Shown: positions 8,079-17,365 of the stretch, piece after piece | How positions within the stretch are numbered: the stretch's first letter is position 1 | Layout of the letters: each line of letters opens with the position of its first letter | NCBI GenBank assembly: GCA_029238935.1 | Contig: JAQZBN010000016.1 | Location: 1-64,000 of the forward strand | Source of the DNA: Herbinix sp. | Lineage (GTDB): Bacteria > Bacillota > Clostridia > Lachnospirales > Lachnospiraceae | Length of the DNA: 64,000 nucleotides | Direction: 5' to 3' | Position numbers and translations under genes: made by a program | Notes under the pieces: generated by a model | What the model was told of the DNA's origin: nothing | Databases searched by the model: none | The model's input: only the letters and a program-made list of their open reading frames with translations

Positions 8079-9848
8079 CTATTCGATCTGCGTTATTCCT
8101 GATATATCAGTTTCTGTTACCATAGAATAATTAGTATAGTAAACAACAAAGCCTGGTTTTCCCCCTGCTGGTTTTTTAACATTTTTCTTTAAGGTATAGT
8201 CAATTTCTACTTTTTTAGAATCTCTGGCACTGGAGTAGTATGCAGCAAGTCTTGCCGCTTCTTCGTAGGTGTTATCCGGTAGTTCATTTCCACCTGCTTT
8301 AACAATAACGTGAGAACCTGCAATCTTCTTTGCATGGAACCACCAGTCACCGCCTTCTGCAAACTGAAAGGTTAACTCGTCGTTCTGAAAATTATTACGT
8401 CCGATATAGATGTGATACCCATCAGACGAAATATAATGAAAAGGTTTACTCTTGGAACCTTTCTTAGGAGTTTGCTTTTTCCCGGGTTGTCTTGACTTTT
8501 CTTCCTGCTTAAACTTAATATATCCGTATTCCATTAACTCTTGCTTTAATTCCTTAAGATCTTCCTCCTGAACTGCAATATCCAGAGAAGTACGAATGGA
8601 TTCCAGATGCAGGAGCTCGCTCTTTGTCTCCTCGATATGATTAGTTAAGGCATCGAAGGTACGTTTTAATTTGCCATATTTCTCAAAATAAAACTTTGCG
8701 TTTTCCATTGGAGTTAAAGTAGGATCCAATGGAATACTGATTTCCTCGTTATCGTAATAATTAATCGTTGTCAGGACTTTTGCACCTGGCTCTAAGCCAT
8801 AACCATACGTGGTGATCAATTCACCATAGATTTTAAACTTATCTCGCTTGTCGGTATCTTTTAGCTGTTTTAGCTGTAAATCATATTTTTTGCTTGTCCT
8901 GTCAATGGCATTACTAACAACTTTGCGAAGGTCCGCGGATTTCTGTCGGATTCTTGTAACAGCATCTTTGGATGAGTAATAAGTCTCTAACATAGAAGAT
9001 ACGCTCTTAAAAGGGGTAACTTCATGATTAGCGTAACAAGTTAAGGTCACGCTGGAGAACTCTACCGGTGTCCCATCTTTTGAAACAATATTTGGTGTGA
9101 AAGCAGCAGCCTTGATATCTTCCATAAAACGGTCGAAGTTCTTGAACAAATGAAGTCCTATGGACTCGGATATTGTATTGGCTGGCAGCTCAGCATCAAG
9201 GGAAGCACGGCAGCAAATCTCATTGGCTAGAAGAGGACTAATACCTGTTAAAGTAGTGTAAAGAGCCTTTCCTAAAGGGATTGGTTTTCTCAAAATCGTT
9301 GCTTGAAACGTCTCATAATCCATGGTAAGCGGATCATATTTCTCGGTTGTTGCAGGAATAAAATAAGGACGACCAGGTAAAACCTCACGAACTGAGCTGA
9401 CAAACTGATTAATACGCTTAATACTATCAATAATCGTCATATCTTCATCACAGAAGATAATATTGCTATGTTTGCCCATTAATTCGATAATTAGGTACTT
9501 AATACGGAGATCGCCCAATTCATCGAGATGCTCAATCTTCATATTAATGATACGTTCTAATCCGGGTTGATAAATATCTAGAATTCGGGCACTGCTCAAA
9601 TGCTTACGAAGCAGCATACAGAAATTGGGTGCAGTCATTGGACTTTGCTTTGTATTCTCTGTGAGATATATTAAAGGAAGCCCTGCACCGGAGGATAGTA
9701 GAAGTTTATATTGTTCTCTAGCCTGTCCCTTTATTGTGAGGATAAGCTCATCCTTTTCAGGCTGAGCGATTTTATTAATTCTGCCGTTTAGAAGAATCTC
9801 ACGAAGCTCGTGAACGACATTGGAAATTACTACACCATCTAAAGCCAT
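8079..9848 (-). CDS. rqcH: NFACT-family ribosome quality control factor RqcH (Rqc2/FbpA-like)
   Basis: A 589-residue protein with the NFACT-N domain (about 1-200), a helical/coiled-coil middle (about 280-440) and the NFACT-R domain (about 465-575, FHYISSDGYHIYIGRNNFQN). Characterised relatives bind stalled 50S subunits and add C-terminal alanine tails for degradation. The position of the tRNA-binding Asp-Arg pair reads Glu98-Arg99 (PGLERI). A Lys/Pro-rich linker (PGKKQTPKKGSKSK) separates the domains. AAGGAG is eight bases from the ATG. Older annotation calls such proteins fibronectin-binding. Confidence 0.9.
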   Translation of the reverse strand: MALDGVVISNVVHELREILLNGRINKIAQPEKDELILTIKGQAREQYKLLLSSGAGLPLIYLTENTKQSPMTAPNFCMLLRKHLSSARILDIYQPGLERIINMKIEHLDELGDLRIKYLIIELMGKHSNIIFCDEDMTIIDSIKRINQFVSSVREVLPGRPYFIPATTEKYDPLTMDYETFQATILRKPIPLGKALYTTLTGISPLLANEICCRASLDAELPANTISESIGLHLFKNFDRFMEDIKAAAFTPNIVSKDGTPVEFSSVTLTCYANHEVTPFKSVSSMLETYYSSKDAVTRIRQKSADLRKVVSNAIDRTSKKYDLQLKQLKDTDKRDKFKIYGELITTYGYGLEPGAKVLTTINYYDNEEISIPLDPTLTPMENAKFYFEKYGKLKRTFDALTNHIEETKSELLHLESIRTSLDIAVQEEDLKELKQELMEYGYIKFKQEEKSRQPGKKQTPKKGSKSKPFHYISSDGYHIYIGRNNFQNDELTFQFAEGGDWWFHAKKIAGSHVIVKAGGNELPDNTYEEAARLAAYYSSARDSKKVEIDYTLKKNVKKPAGGKPGFVVYYTNYSMVTETDISGITQIE

Positions 9849-10179
9849 AATTTACTCCTTTATTTATATTACAATTTCGTCGTTCTATTTATATCCGGAT
9901 TTTACTGATTGTTTCATAAGATCCAGAAATAGGTATTTGTCGATATTAATTAAGAATTATAACATATTCTACTTAAAAAGAATACCATCATTTTAAATGT
10001 AATATACGAAGTTGGTCATAATTATAATGAGTGATAAGGTGTGAGTTAGATTATCTGTATAAGCAAGTTATAGTGTGACTGTAGCGGTTAGTAAATATAG
10101 GATAAGGAATTTGAGATTTTCTTTTGCTATTATATAATGATATAAGAAAAAGAATATATTAAGAATATCATTATAGTAA

Positions 10180-10208
10180 TTGACGTATTAACCAACCTAT
10201 GATAGTAT
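10180..10208 (+). promoter_or_regulatory. Promoter of the GntR/LacI-type regulator gene
   Basis: TTGACG at 10180-10185, 17-base spacer, TAGTAT at 10203-10208. The start site would fall in or just after the adjacent palindrome. Confidence 0.55.
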
Positions 10209-10223
10209 ATTGATATATCAATA
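10208..10223. promoter_or_regulatory. Candidate autoregulatory operator, 16-bp palindrome
   Basis: TATTGATATATCAATA is a perfect palindrome immediately after the -10 box and 24 bases before the regulator's start codon. A palindrome of this size is expected about once by chance in a window this long and AT-rich, so position is the main argument. Confidence 0.4.
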
Positions 10224-10246
10224 CATAGGATTGAGAAGGTATCTAT

Positions 10247-11356
10247 ATGGAGAAAAAAGCACTATATAAAACAATATATCATGATTTGCTTGATAGTATA
10301 CAGAATAACAAATATCCCCCGGGAAGCTGTTTACCCTCAGAGTTAAAAATATCAGAAGTGTATGGTGTGAGCAGGATTACAAGCAAAAAGGCATTAGAAA
10401 TGTTGGCTGAGCAAAAGCTTATTATCCGTAAACCAGGTAAGGGGTCCTACGTGCTGGGTGAGGGTTATGATGAAACCCTTGAGTCGGAAGGACACGGTTT
10501 ACTGGATACAGGAGAACATAAGTTAATTGGTGTTTTACTGGATTCCTTTGGCAGTAATTTTGGTGATGAAATATTACGTGGAATTGAAAAGGAATGTAAG
10601 CAATATGGCTTTGATATGATCCTTAAATGTTCTAGGGGAAACAAAGAAGAAGAAACCAAAGCTATTAAAAGGTTTTTAGAAATAGGTGTTCTAGGTATGA
10701 TTATCATGTGTGTTCATGATGATACTTATAATGATGAAGTATTGTGGTTATCCCTTCGTAAGTTTCCTGCTGTATTAGTCGATCGGAAGCTTAAGGGAGT
10801 ACCTTTATCCTATGTGGGGACGGATAATTATAAAGCGGCAAAAGAACTTACGGAGTATCTGTTTATACATGGACATAAGAATATATGCTATGTTGCACCG
10901 AAAAGCTTAGATACTTCAACTGTGTCGGATCGATTAAGAGGCTTTGTGGACAGTCATTTAGAGCATGGTGTTATTACCAATGAGACCACCTGGATTACGG
11001 ATTTGGTTTCTACACTACCTTATTTTGGTGAGAATAATCTGATTCATCAGGATACCGAAAAGGTAAAGGATTTTATGGTAAAAAATCCGGGAATCACAGC
11101 CTTTTTTGCAGTAGAATACGGTATTGCCAGAATTTTATATAGCGCAATGCGTGAATTGGGTATAGAAAACGAAAAAGCTATGGTATGTTTTGATGGTATC
11201 AGTAATAGTAATATGACACCACAATTTGCTTATATCGAACAAGGACAATATCAAATAGGAAAAAATAGCGTAAAGATGTTGGCAGAGGCAATGAAGGGAA
11301 AAGGTACATTAGAATCTGTATTGGTTCCTTATAAAATAGTGATTGAAAATAAATGA
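10247..11356 (+). CDS. GntR-type transcriptional regulator with LacI-like sugar-binding domain
   Basis: A 369-residue regulator of AraR-like architecture. An N-terminal GntR winged helix (about 4-70; YPPGSCLPSELKISEVYGVS) is joined to a periplasmic-binding-protein-like effector domain (about 90-365; KLIGVLLDSFGSNFGDEIL). Such proteins bind a sugar and release DNA. It is the first gene of the mannan locus and is transcribed toward it, so a mannose or manno-oligosaccharide effector is the natural inference. AGAAGG at 10234-10239 supports the start. A terminator follows, so it is likely its own transcript. Confidence 0.88.
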   Translation: MEKKALYKTIYHDLLDSIQNNKYPPGSCLPSELKISEVYGVSRITSKKALEMLAEQKLIIRKPGKGSYVLGEGYDETLESEGHGLLDTGEHKLIGVLLDSFGSNFGDEILRGIEKECKQYGFDMILKCSRGNKEEETKAIKRFLEIGVLGMIIMCVHDDTYNDEVLWLSLRKFPAVLVDRKLKGVPLSYVGTDNYKAAKELTEYLFIHGHKNICYVAPKSLDTSTVSDRLRGFVDSHLEHGVITNETTWITDLVSTLPYFGENNLIHQDTEKVKDFMVKNPGITAFFAVEYGIARILYSAMRELGIENEKAMVCFDGISNSNMTPQFAYIEQGQYQIGKNSVKMLAEAMKGKGTLESVLVPYKIVIENK

Positions 11357-11424
11357 TTTTACATAATACAAATTGCAATTTGCTAAGGATATGATTTGAA
11401 GGTAACAAAAAGGTTATGAAATGG

Positions 11425-11455
11425 GATATGCAATGTAAAGTTGCATATCTCTTTT
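11425..11455 (+). terminator. Terminator after the GntR-type regulator gene
   Basis: GATATGCAA at 11425-11433 pairs with TTGCATATC at 11441-11449, followed by TCTTTTT. Confidence 0.75.
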
Positions 11456-11546
11456 TGCGTAAAATATAGTGGTTCATCCATTCTGATCCGTTGCTATAGT
11501 GGTTAATAGTAATAATAAATAAGATTTTATTTCGTCAGTTAGTATA

Positions 11547-11576
11547 TTGACATAACATTAAATAAATATATAATAT
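11547..11576 (+). promoter_or_regulatory. Promoter of the GH125 gene
   Basis: TTGACA at 11547-11552, 18-base spacer, TAATAT at 11571-11576. The surrounding TATTGACATAACA resembles the left part of the regulator's palindrome. Confidence 0.5.
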
Positions 11577-11628
11577 AATATGTAATATATAGTATATATA
11601 ATGATATAAGAGATGAGGATGAATATGT

Positions 11629-12912
11629 ATGGATATTAAAATACCAGAGATATTACGAAAGCGTGCAGAAGAATTAGAATTATATTATCAGGAGAAAATG
11701 CCTACTATGGCACCTCTAATCAAACAATGCTTCTTAAATACAATTGAAACAACGGTGAAGCAATTGGATGATGAAAGTTATTTTGTTATAACAGGCGACA
11801 TACCGGCTATGTGGTTAAGAGATTCTGCTGCACAAGTGAAGCCCTACGTTAAGTACATCAAGGAAGATGAGTATCTTGCCAAGATTATCGAAGGTATTAT
11901 TGCGAAACAAGCCGAAATGGTTTTAATCGATCCTTATGCGAATGCTTTTAATGATAGCCCTAATGGAAAAGGTCATAAAGACGATACGGTGTTGAATGCA
12001 TCTGTATGGGAACGGAAGTATGAAGTAGATTCTCTCTGTGCTCCTATTTATCTTTTGTATACATATTGGAAAGAGACCGAGAGAGAAAATGTGTTTACGG
12101 ACCGGATTAAGGAAATGATTAAAGCTGTGATTGGAGTGTTCAAAACAGAACAGAATCACGAAAAATCCCCATATTACTTTCAGAGATCACACTGCCCAGA
12201 ATCGGATACCTTATCGAACCAAGGAAAAGGTGCCCCTGTGAAACAAACCGGCATGACATGGTCGGGCTTTCGTCCCTCCGATGATCGTTGTATCTATGGC
12301 TATCTGATCCCATCCAATATGATGGCAGTAACAGCGTTAACATATGCGAAGGAAATGGCAGAAAAAGTATATCATGATCAAGCTTTGTCAGTGGAGTGCA
12401 GTGACCTTGCGAAGGAAATTGAAGAAGGTATTAAAGCGCATGGCATCTGTGACCATCCTGAGTATGGAAAATTATATGCCTATGAAACAGATGGGTATCA
12501 AAATTATTTATTCATGGATGATGCGAATTCGCCGAGTCTTCTCTCGATGCCTTATATCGGATACTGTGAAAAAGAAGATGAACTTTATCAAAATACCCGA
12601 AAATTTATATTATCAAAACATAATCCGTACTACATAGAAGGTACATATGCTAAGGGAGTTGGAAGTCCTCATACACCGGAAGGTTATGTATGGCATATCG
12701 GAATTGTAATGCAAGCTCTAACCTCTACGGATCGAAATGAAATTATGCAGTGTTTGGATATGATTAGCAAGACCCATGCAGGAACGAATTTTATGCATGA
12801 ATCATTTGATCCTAACCAGCCGGAAGAATATACAAGATCCTGGTTTGCATGGGCAAATACGTTGTTTGCTGAATTGTTGGATTATCTATGTACCAGTAAT
12901 TTTTTTGAATAA
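11629..12912 (+). CDS. GH125 exo-alpha-1,6-mannosidase, cytosolic
   Basis: A 427-residue glycoside hydrolase of family 125, whose studied members release mannose from non-reducing alpha-1,6-linked ends with inversion. The family motif [11 protein letters not shown] lies at residues 56-66. Asp218/Asp219 in FRPSDD fits the general acid, and Glu391 in MHESFDPN fits the base known from the Clostridium perfringens enzyme. There is no signal peptide, so it acts in the cytoplasm on imported manno-oligosaccharides. It has its own promoter and terminator between the regulator and the secreted mannanase. Confidence 0.93.
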   Translation: MDIKIPEILRKRAEELELYYQEKMPTMAPLIKQCFLNTIETTVKQLDDESYFVITGDIPAMWLRDSAAQVKPYVKYIKEDEYLAKIIEGIIAKQAEMVLIDPYANAFNDSPNGKGHKDDTVLNASVWERKYEVDSLCAPIYLLYTYWKETERENVFTDRIKEMIKAVIGVFKTEQNHEKSPYYFQRSHCPESDTLSNQGKGAPVKQTGMTWSGFRPSDDRCIYGYLIPSNMMAVTALTYAKEMAEKVYHDQALSVECSDLAKEIEEGIKAHGICDHPEYGKLYAYETDGYQNYLFMDDANSPSLLSMPYIGYCEKEDELYQNTRKFILSKHNPYYIEGTYAKGVGSPHTPEGYVWHIGIVMQALTSTDRNEIMQCLDMISKTHAGTNFMHESFDPNQPEEYTRSWFAWANTLFAELLDYLCTSNFFE

Positions 12913-12991
12913 AATTTGTTCTGAAAACCATAAAGTATTATATCAATATAACAATTAGTCAGAATTTATCGACAATTAATAATAAAATAAG

Positions 12992-13042
12992 AACAACAGT
13001 TAAATTGTACAGTATATGTAACGATTGAACTGTTGTTTTTTT
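12992..13042 (+). terminator. Terminator after GH125
   Basis: AACAACAGTT at 12992-13001 pairs perfectly with AACTGTTGTT at 13028-13037, followed by a run of T. Confidence 0.8.
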
Positions 13043-13117
13043 GTGCATTATAAACATAAACAAAGGGCCTAAAATGAGAAATCTATAAATGATAGGCAAT
13101 TTTATTAATAATATATA

Positions 13118-13146
13118 TTGACATATCATAAAATAACATGTATGAT
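13118..13146 (+). promoter_or_regulatory. Promoter of the secreted GH76 operon
   Basis: TTGACA at 13118-13123, a 17-base spacer and TATGAT at 13141-13146. The -35 region reads TATTGACATATCA, one mismatch from the first 13 bases of the regulator's palindrome. Confidence 0.7.
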
Positions 13147-13165
13147 ATAAACAAGTTGATGGAAG

Positions 13166-13178
13166 GTAGGGTACCTAC
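13166..13178. promoter_or_regulatory. Candidate operator GTAGG-GTA-CCTAC in the GH76 leader
   Basis: Five-base perfect inverted arms around GTA, about 12 bases after the predicted start site. Its left nine bases, GTAGGGTAC, recur inside the solute-binding-protein promoter at 17171. Confidence 0.4.
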
Positions 13179-13280
13179 AATCCAATATCGTAAATGTATC
13201 GATTTTTCTAAGAAAAATGGGTAAAAATGGGGAAAAAGAAAGAAAATAGGGTAATTACACTATCTATTTAAGGAGAAAGT

Positions 13281-15518
13281 ATGAAAAAGTCTACTATTTT
13301 GAAACTGGGAGCGGCTATATTATTGGTTGTTATAATTGGTATAACAATTACAATGTTACAAATAGGAAAAGCAAAAGACAAGGAAACGGGAAGCATCAAG
13401 GAAGTGTCTGATGAGAATAAGGACCCGAATGGAGAAGAAGACAGTTTAGGGGATACAGAAGCAAAGGATGATTTGATCGATGCTTACCAGAAGATACAAA
13501 TTGAAAATTTCTTTGAAAGTGAAGGAGTCGTTGTAGAAGAGTGCAGTGATGATAAAGGGGAAAGCATCGGTGGTGTGAAAGATGGTTTTTATACAGCTTA
13601 CAAAGATGTAGATTTTGGTGATGAAGGAGCCAAAAGAGTGGCATTTCGCGTGGCAACACCAATGCAGGGAGGAGATATAGAAATTCATCTTGATAGTCTT
13701 GATGGAAAGCTCATTGGTACCTGTAAAGTAAATATGACTGGACCGGATTGGCATTCATGGGTGAATGTAGGTTGTGATGTAGAAGAGGTAACCGGAGTTC
13801 ATGACATTTACCTGGTATACAAAGGAGAAGATTATTTGTTTAATATTAACTGGTTCCGCTTTGCAAAGGGAGAAGGTAAACCGGTAGAAAGTGTTAAATT
13901 AAATAATAATTCACCAATGGTTGGAGATATGCTGGTGGGAACTGTGACACCTGCGAATGCAATTGTTTCCTATCAATGGCTGGTTGATGGAGAACAAGTA
14001 AGTATTGGCGAAAAGTATACAGTTGCACCAGGGGATATAAATAAGAAAATTCAAGTTAAAGTAACAGGACTTGGTTATTCCAATGGAGAATTACAAAGTA
14101 GTGAGACATGGGAAGTGGTACCTGCTGATTATCAATTGAATGTGGAAGAGGTAGCTTATCAAAGTTTTACAAGTTTCAATGACAAATTTTATTACTATAG
14201 TAATACAAATAAGTTCGGATTATTTTTACATACAGAGTTCTGGGATCAGGCAGAAATATATGAAATAGTCATTGATGCTTATGAACATACTGGCGATGAA
14301 CGATATAAGACTATGATCTATGATATTTTTAAGGGCTTTAATCTTCATAACGGATCAGACTGGTCTGGTAATGAGTACAATGACGATATTATGTGGATGG
14401 TTATCGCATGCACCAGAGCATATATGGCAACCGGTGATGAAATGTTCTTGGATACAGCAAAGAATCATTTTGCAATCGTCTGGGATAGAGGATGGAGCGA
14501 TGATCTTGGCGGTGGAATTTGGTGGAGAACGGATAATCAAACCAAGAATGCTTGTATCAACAATCCGGCAGCGATTGCTGCATGTCTCCTTGGTGATGCT
14601 CTTGGAGATGAAAGTTATTATGAAAAAGCAGTTCAGATTATGGATTGGGTTGTAGCAAATATTTATGAAGAAGATGGTCATGTCTACGATTCGTATAATT
14701 TAGACGGTGATAAGAATCACTGGGCTTCTACCTATAATCAGGGAACATTTATTGGAGCAAATGCACTGTTGTTTGAACATTTTGGTGATGAGATCTATTA
14801 TAACAGAGCCAGAGCAGCTTCTGACTATACGATAAAAACCATGTTTAGCGGTGGGGTAATGAACAATGAAGATAACAGCGGTGATTTAATCGGGTTTAAA
14901 GGAATTCTTTGCAGGTGGATGTATCGCTTTGCGGTCAATAATAATCAACAAGATATTATGGAATGGCTGAAGATGAATGCAGCTACCGCTTGGAATAATC
15001 GTAATACCGCAGGTCTGATTTGGACGAAGTGGAATGAGAAAACAGACGATACCACGGATTATGATATCTTTGGTTTATCTACCGCAGTGTCACTTTTGAA
15101 CAATTGCAGAACGAATACAAATCTTGTATTTAATGCAGCTGACCGCATTGAAATAGAGGCGTTTGATTTGTGTAGAGGAATTATAACTAACGAATGCTTA
15201 GAAGGCGGCAAAAGTATTGGAGGAATTACAGGAGGAACATATACCGTCTACCATAATGTAGACTTTGGTGATGGATCTTTCAAAAAAGCTCAATTTAGAG
15301 CTGCTTCTACAGCTTCTGGTGGTACCGTTGAAATTCGCCTTGGTAGTACAAAGGGTAAATTACTTGGTACGTGCCAGATTGAAAACACCGGAGATTTAGG
15401 GGTGTGGGATACTTTTTCATGTGATGTAACAGATGTCACTGGTATGCAGGATATTTACCTTGTATATTCAGGAGATGATAATCTGTTTAATCTAAATTGG
15501 TTTCAGTTTGTAAAATAA
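13281..15518 (+). CDS. Secreted GH76 alpha-1,6-mannanase with two CBM6 modules
   Basis: A 745-residue exported enzyme that should cut the alpha-1,6-mannan backbone internally. Residues 7-28 form a hydrophobic export segment without lipobox, so either a signal peptide or a membrane anchor. A CBM6-like module follows (about 70-193, ending YLFNINWFRF), then an Ig-like linker domain (about 200-280, VGDMLVGTVTPANAIVSYQW), the GH76 domain (about 285-615) and a second CBM6 (about 620-745, ending NLFNLNWFQFVK). The catalytic aspartate pair is Asp368-Asp369 in NDDIMWM. The next gene starts 42 bases on and is probably cotranscribed. Confidence 0.9.
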   Translation: MKKSTILKLGAAILLVVIIGITITMLQIGKAKDKETGSIKEVSDENKDPNGEEDSLGDTEAKDDLIDAYQKIQIENFFESEGVVVEECSDDKGESIGGVKDGFYTAYKDVDFGDEGAKRVAFRVATPMQGGDIEIHLDSLDGKLIGTCKVNMTGPDWHSWVNVGCDVEEVTGVHDIYLVYKGEDYLFNINWFRFAKGEGKPVESVKLNNNSPMVGDMLVGTVTPANAIVSYQWLVDGEQVSIGEKYTVAPGDINKKIQVKVTGLGYSNGELQSSETWEVVPADYQLNVEEVAYQSFTSFNDKFYYYSNTNKFGLFLHTEFWDQAEIYEIVIDAYEHTGDERYKTMIYDIFKGFNLHNGSDWSGNEYNDDIMWMVIACTRAYMATGDEMFLDTAKNHFAIVWDRGWSDDLGGGIWWRTDNQTKNACINNPAAIAACLLGDALGDESYYEKAVQIMDWVVANIYEEDGHVYDSYNLDGDKNHWASTYNQGTFIGANALLFEHFGDEIYYNRARAASDYTIKTMFSGGVMNNEDNSGDLIGFKGILCRWMYRFAVNNNQQDIMEWLKMNAATAWNNRNTAGLIWTKWNEKTDDTTDYDIFGLSTAVSLLNNCRTNTNLVFNAADRIEIEAFDLCRGIITNECLEGGKSIGGITGGTYTVYHNVDFGDGSFKKAQFRAASTASGGTVEIRLGSTKGKLLGTCQIENTGDLGVWDTFSCDVTDVTGMQDIYLVYSGDDNLFNLNWFQFVK

Positions 15519-15560
15519 TGGGGCAAACGAAACCGGAGAGAAAGAAAGGAGAAAGGTTAT

Positions 15561-17006
15561 ATGAAAATGAAAAAATGTTTGAGCGTCTTCTTAGTACTGA
15601 TTTTAGTATTTAGCTTAATCGGTTGTTCTAAGAAAAAGGACGAAACAGAGGACACATCGGCTTCAGAGGGGGTTTCAACAGATGTTGAAACAGAGCCGAC
15701 AGAGGCACCGACAGTAGCACCAACAGCAGAGCCAACACCGGAACCAACTCCGGTACCGGAAATTGCTGAAAAGGATGCGAAAGCAGTAATTGAATTTGAA
15801 GCATTTGATGCAAGTGAAAATCTCGTAACAGAAGATTGTTCTGACGAGAATGGTGGAAAGAGCCTCGGTGGTATTACAAATGGCTCCAATGTAATGTTTG
15901 GTAAAGTTAATTTTGGTGAAGGCGGCTTCGGTAAGATTGTCGTTCGTGCAAGCTCAGGAATGGAGCTCGGTGGTGATATTGAAATTCATCAGGGAGCTAT
16001 AGATGGTACATTATTAGGTACAATACATATCGATGGTACTGGCGATTGGGCTAATTGGCAGACATTTGAAGCAGATCTACCTGACTTGGCTGCAGTTACC
16101 GGATTACAGGATATCTATATGGTATGCACCAATGGTGGTGACTATTTATTCAACTTAAACTGGTTCCAATTCATGAAGGGACCTCGTGATGCGTCAAAAC
16201 GTATTGAAGTTGAAGATTTTGATGAAGCATTTGATGTAGCTGTAGAAGGCAATGCTGACGAAGAAGGAGCTATGGGAATCGGTGGTGTAAACAACGGTGA
16301 CTATGCTGCATTCAGCATTAACTTTGGTGAGGGCGGTTATGAAGGTATTACCTTCCGTGCATCTTCTGCTATGGAAAATGGTGGAGATGTAGAAGTTCGT
16401 CTTAATAGCATCGATGGAGATTTATTAGGAACTGGTCATATTAATGGAACCGGTGACTGGAGTAAATGGGAAACATTTTCTTTTGATATCGACGGTTTAA
16501 AAGATCTTACCGGAGTACAAAAAGTTTATTTTGTATTTACAAACGGTGGCGATTGGTTATTCAACATCAATTGGTTTAAGTTAAATGCAGCACCTTTAAG
16601 TGCAAAAGAAGCAATTGAAGCAGAAGCTTTTGTAGAAGCAATTGGTGATATTGCAGTTGAAGGAAATGCTGATACAGAAGGTGCTATGGGAATTGGTGGT
16701 ATCAATAACGATGATGGTACCGCTTATAATGTAGATTTTGGTAAGGGTGGATATAAGAAGGTAACCTTCCGTGCATCTTCCGCAATGGATGATGGTGGAA
16801 ATGTTGATTTCCATTTGGGCAGTGTAGATGGTCAGCTGTTAGGTTCTTGTAAGGTTAATAAAACCGGAGACTGGAGCATTTGGGAAAGTTTCTCAGCAGA
16901 TATGCCTGATCTCGCATCAATTACAGGTGAGCAAACTATTTACCTTGTATATAACCAAGGTGGAGATTGGTTGTTCAATGTTAATTGGTTCCAGTTTGAA
17001 AAGTAA
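15561..17006 (+). CDS. Surface lipoprotein of three CBM6 modules
   Basis: A 481-residue lipoprotein with lipobox LIGC (Cys22), a Thr/Glu/Pro-rich stalk (about 28-68) and three CBM6-like modules of about 130-140 residues. They end in YLFNLNWFQF, WLFNINWFKL and WLFNVNWFQF. Modules two and three share GAMGIGG and are closest to each other. No catalytic domain is present, so the likely job is to tether mannan at the cell surface for the neighbouring GH76 and transporter. That role is inference; no such protein is known to me as characterised. It shares its module type with the upstream enzyme. Confidence 0.85.
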   Translation: MKMKKCLSVFLVLILVFSLIGCSKKKDETEDTSASEGVSTDVETEPTEAPTVAPTAEPTPEPTPVPEIAEKDAKAVIEFEAFDASENLVTEDCSDENGGKSLGGITNGSNVMFGKVNFGEGGFGKIVVRASSGMELGGDIEIHQGAIDGTLLGTIHIDGTGDWANWQTFEADLPDLAAVTGLQDIYMVCTNGGDYLFNLNWFQFMKGPRDASKRIEVEDFDEAFDVAVEGNADEEGAMGIGGVNNGDYAAFSINFGEGGYEGITFRASSAMENGGDVEVRLNSIDGDLLGTGHINGTGDWSKWETFSFDIDGLKDLTGVQKVYFVFTNGGDWLFNINWFKLNAAPLSAKEAIEAEAFVEAIGDIAVEGNADTEGAMGIGGINNDDGTAYNVDFGKGGYKKVTFRASSAMDDGGNVDFHLGSVDGQLLGSCKVNKTGDWSIWESFSADMPDLASITGEQTIYLVYNQGGDWLFNVNWFQFEK

Positions 17007-17050
17007 TACCATAGTATTCTTGATTGAGTTGTAATTACGTTTTAATTCAT

Positions 17051-17061
17051 ACCATGTACCC
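17051..17061. promoter_or_regulatory. Upstream half of an 11-bp inverted pair (ACCATGTACCC)
   Basis: Exact reverse complement of 17174-17184 in the promoter spacer, 112 bases away. A DNA-looping regulator could use such a pair. Confidence 0.3.
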
Positions 17062-17160
17062 TGATTTCATCTGTATTTTCAATTTATTATAAACATAATA
17101 TAACAATATAACAATATATCAAATGTTATATAAAATTTAATGGTATGTTATAATATTATA

Positions 17161-17189
17161 TTGACAATATGTAGGGTACATGGTACTAT
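17161..17189 (+). promoter_or_regulatory. Promoter of the sugar-binding-protein operon with embedded operator
   Basis: TTGACA at 17161-17166, 17-base spacer, TACTAT at 17184-17189. The spacer contains GTAGGGTACATGG, so a bound protein would cover the promoter. TATAAT at 17187 would give a 20-base spacer and is less likely. Confidence 0.55.
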
Positions 17190-17257
17190 AATAGTGGTAA
17201 TTTAATAAATTTTAACCTTTGAATGAAACAATTTTGTAGAAAATCACATAAGGAGGA

Positions 17258-17365
17258 TTGAAAAAATTATTAAATGTTATATCAACTATAAGAATTAGAG
17301 AGTACGGAAATACAAATCAGGAAATAATGGTTATATTATTTCATACTGCAGAAGAAAATAAATGA
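17258..17365 (+). CDS. Possible 35-residue leader peptide
   Basis: A TTG codon four bases after AGGAGG (17251... region) opens a 35-codon frame ending TGA, beginning MKKLLNVISTIRIREYGN. The ribosome site is as good as those of the real genes nearby, which is the main support. It has no recognisable domain. It could be a translated leader that affects the downstream hairpin, or chance. Codon use cannot settle so short a frame. Confidence 0.3.
   Translation: MKKLLNVISTIRIREYGNTNQEIMVILFHTAEENK

Larger units (their letters stand above)
9849..10246. other. Divergent intergenic region rqcH / mannan regulator
   Basis: No gene is visible. It must hold the rqcH promoter on the minus strand and holds a good promoter and palindrome for the GntR-type regulator at its right end. 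The middle is AT-rich without further structure that I can support. Confidence 0.5.
12913..13280. other. Intergenic region GH125 / secreted GH76
   Basis: No gene is visible. It holds the GH125 terminator, the promoter of the secreted GH76 operon and a short inverted element downstream of it. The leader from the predicted start to the GH76 ATG is about 130 bases. Confidence 0.6.

Noticed and set aside
8079-9848. Fibronectin-binding adhesin
   Set aside because: No export signal or wall anchor; the NFACT domain order identifies a cytosolic ribosome quality control factor.
11369-11382. Perfect 14-bp palindrome CAAATTGCAATTTG just after the regulator gene
   Set aside because: Several such palindromes are expected by chance in an AT-rich window of this size, and it lies after a stop codon with no promoter nearby.
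13396-16814. Minus-strand frames across the GH76 and CBM6 lipoprotein genes
   Set aside because: They mirror the coding strand's codon pattern, have no ribosome sites, and give low-complexity Val/Ser-rich products.
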